Assembly: GCA_011050235.1 (NCBI GenBank)
Contig: DRGC01000024.1
Span: 1-58,164 of the forward strand
DNA length: 58,164 nucleotides
From: Phycisphaerae bacterium
Lineage (GTDB): Bacteria; Planctomycetota; Phycisphaerae; SM23-33
Reading direction: 5' to 3'
Part shown: one piece after another, positions 53,379 to 58,164 of the stretch
How positions within the stretch are numbered: the first letter of the stretch is position 1
Layout: each line of letters opens with the position of its first letter
Notes under the pieces: generated by a model
Database searches by the model: none
Told to the model about the DNA's origin: nothing
What the model saw: the letters and a program-made list of their open reading frames with translations, nothing else
Position numbers and translations under genes: made by a program

Positions 53379-53693
53379 ATGATCCAGTGCAAAGATTGCG
53401 AGTACTACCAGCGGGACGAGCAGGGCGTGATGGCGTTCAAGTGCGACCCGTTCGGTACGATCGTCGAACCCGAATGCCTGGCGAAATGGCAGTTGATCAG
53501 AATCAATCAAATGGTCGCCAGCTATCAGGCCACGGTGGCGTTCTACCAGAGAATCGCCCCGATGCAGGAAAAGATGTTCCGGGTGATCGAGCGGGAAGTA
53601 GAGGACCTGGACGAGTCGGAAAAGTGGAAAACCACCGAGGACGATGAGGACGCCGAGGACAACGACGATCTGTGGACCCCGGCCGATGAGTAG
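53379..53693 (+). CDS. Small Cys4 protein, probably metal-binding, unknown function
   Basis: This 104-residue protein starts at the ATG at 53379 with GGGAGGAG upstream. The first 37 residues hold four cysteines (C4, C7, C22 and C33) in a zinc-ribbon-like spacing, C-X2-C ... C-X10-C. A helical region follows (IRINQMVASYQATVAFYQRIAP), and the last 30 residues are very acidic (DDEDAEDNDD). No known family is recognised. It lies about 95 bases before the STAS gene, with a separate promoter for that gene in between. Confidence 0.7.
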   Translation: MIQCKDCEYYQRDEQGVMAFKCDPFGTIVEPECLAKWQLIRINQMVASYQATVAFYQRIAPMQEKMFRVIEREVEDLDESEKWKTTEDDEDAEDNDDLWTPADE

Positions 53694-53726
53694 GGCGCCT
53701 GCGAAGGCGTCGGTCGCGGGCGCCGC

Positions 53727-53755
53727 TTGACAGGTCGCAGGGGCGTCCATAGGAT
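53727..53755 (+). promoter_or_regulatory. Sigma-70 promoter for the STAS/RsbW pair
   Basis: TTGACA (53727-53732), 17-base spacer, TAGGAT (53750-53755), 33 bases before the ATG at 53789. Confidence 0.65.
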
Positions 53756-53788
53756 GTTGCCCATCAAGCCGGAAAGGAATCAACGCTC

Positions 53789-54148
53789 ATGCTGGAATCA
53801 AAACCTCGGATTCAGTTGACGCGACAAGGCGATGTGATGGTCGTCGAGTTGGTGGACCGGAAGATCCTGGACGAAGTCACCATTCTGGAGATCGGCGATC
53901 AGTTGAACGCCCTGGTCGGCGAAACCGATACGCCCTGCATGGTGTTGGATTTCATCAACGTTGCTCATCTGTCGTCCAGCGCTTTGGGGATGCTCATCAC
54001 GCTCCACAAGCGTGTTCGCGAAAAGAACGGCCAATTACGGCTGTGCAATATCCAGCCGACCATTCACGAGATTTTCGTCATCACTCGACTGAGCGAGATC
54101 TTCGACATCGCCGAGTCGCGTACGGCGGCGTTGGTCGGGCTGATCTGA
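53789..54148 (+). CDS. STAS-domain anti-sigma factor antagonist (SpoIIAA/RsbV type)
   Basis: This 119-residue protein is a single STAS domain, with VELVDRKILDEVTILEIGDQL at the N-terminus and the phosphorylation loop VAHLSSSALGMLITLHK. The serine cluster fits the phosphoacceptor site, although the aspartate that usually precedes it is a serine. Unphosphorylated proteins of this kind bind and neutralise a kinase anti-sigma factor. The ATG follows GGAAAGGAA. The next gene, 28 bases later, encodes the matching kinase-like protein. Confidence 0.9.
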   Translation: MLESKPRIQLTRQGDVMVVELVDRKILDEVTILEIGDQLNALVGETDTPCMVLDFINVAHLSSSALGMLITLHKRVREKNGQLRLCNIQPTIHEIFVITRLSEIFDIAESRTAALVGLI

Positions 54149-54176
54149 CCGAGCGCATCGCCGACGGAGTTCCGCC

Positions 54177-54572
54177 GTGCAGCAGGTGAAGCTATCATCA
54201 ACCTGGGAGGCCATCCGAGAGGCCGGGCAGAACGTGTTGGGCGAAGTGGCCCGCCAGGGCTACGATGAATCGTTTGTGTTTTCGGTTCGCCTGGCCCTGG
54301 AGGAAGGTCTGATCAACGCTGTCAAGCATGGCAACGGTATGGATTCGTCCAAGCACATCGATCTGAAGTATTCGATCACGCCTGAATGCGTGGAAATTGT
54401 CATCACGGACGAAGGCTGTGGATTCTGCCCCGTCGGCGTGCCGGACCCGACCCGCGACGAGAATCTCGAGAAGACCACCGGGCGGGGCATCATGCTCATG
54501 CGGGCCTTCATGGATACCGTCGAATACAGCGAGCGCGGAAACCAGCTTCGACTGGTCAAGCACGGCCCGTAA
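54177..54572 (+). CDS. RsbW-type ATP-binding anti-sigma factor/serine kinase
   Basis: This 131-residue GHKL ATPase (GTG start) belongs to the RsbW/SpoIIAB family. The N-box is LEEGLINAVKHGN, the G1 box DEGCGF and the G2 region GRGIMLMRAFMD. Family members bind a sigma factor and phosphorylate the STAS partner. It is paired with the STAS gene upstream, but no sigma factor or PP2C phosphatase gene is next to them, so the target lies elsewhere. It is convergent with the GH57 gene after 81 bases. Confidence 0.9.
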   Translation: MQQVKLSSTWEAIREAGQNVLGEVARQGYDESFVFSVRLALEEGLINAVKHGNGMDSSKHIDLKYSITPECVEIVITDEGCGFCPVGVPDPTRDENLEKTTGRGIMLMRAFMDTVEYSERGNQLRLVKHGP

Positions 54573-54653
54573 CGTTTCGGAGGCGCAGGGCGGGATGGGG
54601 GAGGCATCGAACGAATCCGATTACGCGCCGATTTGGAACGTAGGCATGGCCGA

Positions 54654-55838
54654 TCAGTGCATCGCCGCTTCGGCGCGGGCCCGGACGCTATCGAGGATGT
54701 TCATGTAGTTGATGTAGGCGTCGTAGGGCGATTCGTAGGGGTTGAAATATTTGTGCACGTCGCCGTCGGCGAACCACTTGGTGCACATGTAGTAGAAATG
54801 GTCCGACGTCTGCAGCCGCCGCCAGTCGTGAATCAGACCCTCATCCCCGCTGGCCAGCACGGCCTCGGCCAGCACATATACGTCGTGCAGGGCGTTGGCC
54901 TGCATGCTGTTGCCCAGCCACGCCGACAGATCGCGCTCGGTGTCGGCCCAGGAGATCATGTGCGGCACGTCAACGTCACCGACCGGCTCGTACCGCTCGA
55001 CGGCCTCGCTGACGGTCAGGAAATCGTTCTTGCCGCTGCCCAGGACCGCCCCCGGCAGCGAGCGGAGGAAATCAAATATCCCCGTGTCGGCCCACTGGTG
55101 CTCGCCGAACGTCTCGTAGTCCATGAACAGGTTGCACACAAACCCATTGCCGTTGATCTGATCGACCCAGTTGGCGAATTTCTCGACCGTCAACGGCCAT
55201 CCTGTCCATCCCCGGTTGCCGAAGCGAAATGCGATGTCATCGCTGAGGCGGTAGTTCTTCAGCAGCATCTGCAAGTGCCGGCAGTTCGGCGGGCGATACA
55301 GAAAGTTGGGGCTGCGATAGCCCAGGATGTGGTCGGCGCCTTCGGTCAGGATGGCGTTGAAGCCCATCTCTTCCACGACTCGGGCGACGTCATTGTTGTA
55401 CGTTAGCTCGGTGTTGCGGAAAACGGTAGGCCGGCGGCCGAACAGCGACTCGGTGAGGGCGCAGTGGGCCTGCGTCTGGGCGATGAATTCCTCGCGGCTG
55501 TAGAGAAACGCGAGACTGTGATACTTGGTCTCGGCGATGAACTCCACACAGCCGGTGGCGGCGAGGGCCTGGAACGTCTCCAGCACATCGGGCGCCCATC
55601 GCTGCATCTGCTCGATCGCCGTGCCCGTCAGCGAGAAGCTGACCCGAAAGCGGCCTTCGTGCTGGTCGATCAGTTCGCCGATCAGGGCCGTGGTGGGGCG
55701 GTAACACTTGTCGGCGACCTTGCGGAAGATAGCTTCGTTGGCCTGATCGTCGAAGTAGCTCGTGTCGCTGTCGAAAATGGTGTACCGACGCAGGCGGTAA
55801 GGCTGATGAACCTGAAAGTAAAAGACGACCGAAGCCAT
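54654..55838 (-). CDS. Glycoside hydrolase family 57 (alpha-amylase type)
   Basis: This 394-residue GH57 enzyme has the (beta/alpha)7-barrel signatures: HQPYR at residues 11-15, the nucleophile Glu144 in FRNTELTYNND and the acid/base Asp240 in LFMDYETFGEHQW. It probably acts on alpha-1,4-glucans such as glycogen in the cytoplasm, since no signal peptide is seen. The closest pattern is the short GH57 alpha-amylase group. It is divergent from the barrel gene at 56385. Confidence 0.92.
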   Translation of the reverse strand: MASVVFYFQVHQPYRLRRYTIFDSDTSYFDDQANEAIFRKVADKCYRPTTALIGELIDQHEGRFRVSFSLTGTAIEQMQRWAPDVLETFQALAATGCVEFIAETKYHSLAFLYSREEFIAQTQAHCALTESLFGRRPTVFRNTELTYNNDVARVVEEMGFNAILTEGADHILGYRSPNFLYRPPNCRHLQMLLKNYRLSDDIAFRFGNRGWTGWPLTVEKFANWVDQINGNGFVCNLFMDYETFGEHQWADTGIFDFLRSLPGAVLGSGKNDFLTVSEAVERYEPVGDVDVPHMISWADTERDLSAWLGNSMQANALHDVYVLAEAVLASGDEGLIHDWRRLQTSDHFYYMCTKWFADGDVHKYFNPYESPYDAYINYMNILDSVRARAEAAMH

Positions 55839-55851
55839 GGTTTCACTTGCC

Positions 55852-56150
55852 CAGCAACATCCCGTCGAAGCCTGGCGCGCCGCGAGGCGCGCGTTTCAGT
55901 GCAGCCCAAGAAAAACTCGAAAGTCCGCCGACGGTCAAGCCAAATCTATCTTGGCGAAAGGTTTTCCCGTTCTCCCCGGCCGGAAGGAACGCCAGCGGGG
56001 CATCTCGTTTAGATGGGCGCCCCGTCGAGGCTCTGCGCGCCGCCGCCTGGCCAAGGGCTTGGTCGTCGCCCTGCGCCTCGGGCTGGACGAGGCGGCTGGC
56101 GCAGCCATCCCTTCGAGCCCCCGGGGGGTCTCCCGCCCTATCCATTCAAG
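55852..56150 (+). repeat. GC-rich multi-hairpin element between GH57 and the barrel gene
   Basis: About 300 bases with repeated inverted segments: GCGCGCC-GCGA-GGCGCGC at 55875-55892, a nested GGGGCATCT...AGATG...GCCCC pair near 56000-56030, and GAGCCCCCGGGGGG near the end. It does not match the 375-base element at the sequence level but is built the same way. All its open frames come from these palindromes. The rest of this 546-base gap is described in the next entries. Confidence 0.5.
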
Positions 56151-56199
56151 GACAATTATGTAGTTGGCGGCTCTGAACAAGACAAATATGTGACTAGGT

Positions 56200-56219
56200 G
56201 GAGAAAGCGACGTTTCTCC
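56200..56219 (+). promoter_or_regulatory. Inverted repeat upstream of the sigma-54-like promoter
   Basis: GGAGAAA-GCGACG-TTTCTCC, about 70 bases before the -24 element at 56271, a suitable distance for an activator site. Confidence 0.4.
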
Positions 56220-56270
56220 CATGGGGTCATAACTCATAGAAAGAAAAGATGTAAGAGTCTTCCCTGCAAA

Positions 56271-56286
56271 TGGCACGCTACCTGCA
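56271..56286 (+). promoter_or_regulatory. Sigma-54-type promoter for the outer-membrane barrel gene
   Basis: TGGCACGCTACCTGCA matches the TGGCACG-N4-TTGCA consensus at every key base except one C for T, with the GG and GC exactly spaced. It lies 99 bases before the ATG at 56385. Confidence 0.6.
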
Positions 56287-56384
56287 ATGGATGTCGAGTA
56301 GTCATGTAATCGGTCAGTGGACTACAGAGATTTCTTGCAGAGCGCTCTCAATTGTTGTCCGAGAATCTGAAAGGAGCATGGGCC

Positions 56385-57359
56385 ATGGTCAGATGGACTA
56401 GGATGGTTACGCAGGTGGCGGGATGGCTGTTGCTGATCGGTTGGGCCGTGGCGACGGCTGGAGCGGGTGAGACGGCTGTGGGAGAATGGCTGGCGGTGCT
56501 GGACACCGAGCAGGACAAGCTCCCGGACCCGAGGGTACTAGCCGGGCCCGCTGAGTGGACAAAGCCGATCCCCATTTCGTTCAGCGTGGACTACACGCTG
56601 GTGACGGACTACATCTTCCGCGGCATCAATTTCAGTGAATATGCGGATGAGAACCGCGAGCGGCTCAACCACCAGCTCGGGGTGGGGGCCGAGTTCGAGA
56701 CCGAATCGGTCGGCGTCTTCGGCATCGCCGTCTGGTTCGAGTGGTATGCAGGTCAGCAACAGCTTACCCCGTCGTCAAACTCCCATCTGCAGGAAGTGGA
56801 CTACTCGGCCTATTGGCGCTACGAAGTCGAGGCCTTGGCCACGACGGTGGAACTCGGCTGGATCGCATATGTCTTTCCGATCCTGGAAGGGGATGCGCGG
56901 TACACGCACGAGTGGTACGTTGCGCTGGCCCTGGACGATGGGAAGGTGCTGGGCCTGGACGCGCCGATCCTCAACCCGACCGTCACGATGTATCACGATC
57001 TGGATGATTTCAAGGGGCGATGGATTGAAGTGGCCATCAGCCACGATTTTCCGTTGAGCGATTGTCAGGCGCTGCGAGACGTTGTGATCGCCAAGGACAT
57101 CACCATCACGCCATCGATGACCCTGGGGATCGATAATCGCTGGCTGGCCAACGCCGTCGCCAAGGGCAACAGTTCGACGAAGCTGGCGAATCTGCTCTAC
57201 GGGTTGGACGTCAGCTTCGATGTGAGCAGCGCCCTGAACATCCCCGAGCAGTATGGCACGATTACGGTGACGGGATTCCTCTACTTCAGCCAGGCGCTGC
57301 GAGACGCGTTGCTCAACGATGAGTTCTACGGCGGGGTGAGCGTAGGATACGCGTGGTAA
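56385..57359 (+). CDS. Outer-membrane beta-barrel protein
   Basis: The ATG at 56385 (324 residues) has AAGGAG 8 bases upstream. A signal peptide (about residues 1-27, ending AGA before GETAVGEW) is followed by a chain of alternating strands rich in aromatic residues, for example SVDYTLVTDYIFRGINFSEY, which is the opening strand pattern of barrel porins such as the TorF-like group. The protein ends in an aromatic residue (GYAW), as barrels do. Substrate unknown. It is convergent with the barrel remnant that follows 21 bases later. Confidence 0.75.
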   Translation: MVRWTRMVTQVAGWLLLIGWAVATAGAGETAVGEWLAVLDTEQDKLPDPRVLAGPAEWTKPIPISFSVDYTLVTDYIFRGINFSEYADENRERLNHQLGVGAEFETESVGVFGIAVWFEWYAGQQQLTPSSNSHLQEVDYSAYWRYEVEALATTVELGWIAYVFPILEGDARYTHEWYVALALDDGKVLGLDAPILNPTVTMYHDLDDFKGRWIEVAISHDFPLSDCQALRDVVIAKDITITPSMTLGIDNRWLANAVAKGNSSTKLANLLYGLDVSFDVSSALNIPEQYGTITVTGFLYFSQALRDALLNDEFYGGVSVGYAW

Positions 57360-57380
57360 CGGCCACAGCCCCGGGGGAAC

Positions 57381-57623
57381 CTAGAACGTGAACTGGTACT
57401 GGGTGTAGACGAAGTCGACATCTCTGTCGGGCCCCGTCCCGCCGATGAAGCCGCCCGGGAAGAAGTGCGAGTACCCGGCCAGAAACGATGAATGGCGATC
57501 GAGGGCGTACTTCACGAACAGGTCGAGCTCCATGCCGATGAAATGCCCCGCATCGCCTGTTGTGCCGCGCCGAACAACGCCGCGGGCGTTATAGAGGGCG
57601 TCCAACCGGGATTGAGAGGGGTT
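57381..57623 (-). pseudogene. Remnant of an outer-membrane barrel (alginate-export-like) gene, C-terminal end
   Basis: The minus strand keeps about 80 codons that look like the last strands of an alginate-export-type barrel: GHFIGMELDLFVKYALDRH, then LAGYSHFFPGGFIGGTG, ending VYTQYQFTF before a stop. Immediately upstream the frame meets a TAG (near 57624), and no start or signal peptide is seen. It is therefore a truncated fragment, not a working gene. Flanking barrel genes on the other strand suggest local rearrangement. Confidence 0.65.
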
Positions 57624-57735
57624 CTATACAGGGCGGGAGCATGTAAGGTAATGACCTTAGGATGGCCGGCAGCGTTCACCGGCTACAGCTGTAAGTCTGG
57701 GCCCTGCAATTGGGAAAAAAAATTCAGAGATTGTC
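57624..57735. other. Intergenic segment with small hairpins
   Basis: No gene. Two small inverted repeats are visible: TAAGGT-AATG-ACCTTA at 57644-57659 and GCCGG/CCGGC near 57665-57683, followed by GGGAAAAAAAA. It could be a terminator region. Confidence 0.35.
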
Positions 57736-57764
57736 TTGACACAGTCAGAGAAGCGAAGTATCTG
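57736..57764 (+). promoter_or_regulatory. Possible sigma-70 promoter for the second barrel gene
   Basis: TTGACA (57736-57741), 17-base spacer, TATCTG (57759-57764). The -35 is perfect and the -10 weak. Confidence 0.35.
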
Positions 57765-57801
57765 GATTAACTCAATTGGCCTTTTTCTTTTTTTCGGCCA
57801 G

Positions 57802-57817
57802 TGTGAACAAGTTCACA
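57802..57817 (+). promoter_or_regulatory. CRP/FNR-type operator
   Basis: TGTGAACAAGTTCACA, a perfect palindrome matching TGTGA-N6-TCACA, the consensus of CRP-family sites. It lies 43 bases before the ATG at 57861. Confidence 0.55.
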
Positions 57818-57860
57818 GCCTGTAGAAGAAGACTAATTTTTAACTCTCATGGAGAAAGTT

Positions 57861-58164
57861 ATGAACGCACGCTCGCTCTTGGCAATTATCTCTGTCCTGG
57901 CCGCCTTCACTGTGGTTGGCAAGGCGGAGACATCCGTTGACAACAAGGATGTGGTCTCCGGCTGGATGAATGTGCTGGCGGCGGCCGATCCGTCGCCATC
58001 GGCACTGAACGCTGCGAGCGGCAAGACGAAGGCCGACCAGGCCGGTGACACGGATAAGCCCGTTGATTTGTGGACGCAAGCGTATGACCTGGTCCCGCTG
58101 CCCGGTGACTGGCGATTCTACTGGAAGCAGGGCGTTCATCTCGACTCGCCGGACGATTTCCTGA
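57861..58164 (+). CDS. Exported protein, N-terminal part (probable outer-membrane porin)
   Basis: The frame starts at the ATG at 57861 with GGAGA upstream and runs to the window end without a stop (101 codons seen). A signal peptide (MNARSLLAIISVLAAFTVVGKA) is followed by a polar segment and WRFYWKQGVHLDSPDDFL, which resembles the first strands of phosphate-selective porin-like barrels (a strand followed by an SPDxxF turn). Only the N-terminus is visible, so the call is tentative. A CRP-type site and a possible promoter precede it. Confidence 0.6.
   Translation, partial: MNARSLLAIISVLAAFTVVGKAETSVDNKDVVSGWMNVLAAADPSPSALNAASGKTKADQAGDTDKPVDLWTQAYDLVPLPGDWRFYWKQGVHLDSPDDFL

Noticed and set aside
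57777-57801. GGCC-flanked pyrimidine tract as a rho-independent terminator
   Set aside because: The stem is only 4-5 bp with a 14-base loop, and no U-run follows the stem on either strand.

Overview
The window is one high-GC, gene-dense bacterial chromosome segment. Its gene content fits a member of the Planctomycetota, most likely class Phycisphaerae: ExbB/ExbD genes combined with very long TPR proteins, a CX4CH planctomycete-style secreted protein, GH57 and GH130 enzymes, a complete peptidoglycan/division (dcw) cluster that stops at FtsQ without ftsA or ftsZ, and GC-rich dispersed hairpin elements. This placement is inferred from gene content only.

Layout. (1) 1-11.8 kb: a cell-envelope block. 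A VWA protein (cut by the window edge) is followed by a secreted TPR protein, one ExbB, three consecutive ExbDs and a 1057-residue periplasmic TPR protein. Then come tRNA-Cys and three exported or membrane-anchored proteins of unknown function. (2) 12-18.1 kb: a sigma-70 factor with an extra DNA-binding N-terminal half, a 373-bp dispersed hairpin element, an FtsB/DivIC-like gene overlapping the end of enolase, a lipoprotein and a membrane TPR protein. (3) 18.1-28 kb: nitrogen assimilation, with a NifA-type sigma-54 activator divergent from amtB-glnK, a multi-hairpin element, and gltBD. (4) 28-32.9 kb: accessory genes, namely a six-helix membrane protein, a second copy of the dispersed element, a UroD-fold protein, a GH130 phosphorylase with a probably leaderless mRNA, and a GT4 glycosyltransferase. 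(5) 33.1-50.6 kb: the dcw cluster, mraZ - small ORF - rsmH - LysM protein - ftsL-like - ftsI - murE - murF - mraY - ftsW - nanA-like - murG - murC - murB - ddl - ftsQ-like - membrane protein. (6) 50.6-58.2 kb: a PAS histidine kinase with a degenerate receiver, a YmdB-family phosphoesterase, a small Cys4 protein, a STAS/RsbW-type pair, a GH57 amylase, and two outer-membrane barrel genes (the second cut by the window end) around a barrel-gene remnant.

How the genes work together. The dcw cluster and the FtsB-like gene beside eno supply all the membrane divisome components FtsQ, FtsL, FtsB, FtsW and FtsI, together with MurE (meso-DAP type DNPR motif), MurF, MraY, MurG, MurC, MurB and Ddl. MurD, FtsA and FtsZ are missing here. 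The amtB/PII/GltBD group imports ammonium and assimilates it through the GOGAT step, and the adjacent NifA-like protein is the obvious candidate regulator. The ExbB/ExbD block looks like a proton-motive-force-driven envelope machine with its own periplasmic partners.

Many intergenic regions carry recognisable sigma-70 promoters, mostly TTGACN-like -35 boxes with 17-bp spacers. Good candidate sites for a sigma-54 promoter and a CRP/FNR-type operator lie upstream of the two barrel genes. All functional names rest on motifs read by eye; no database search was run.
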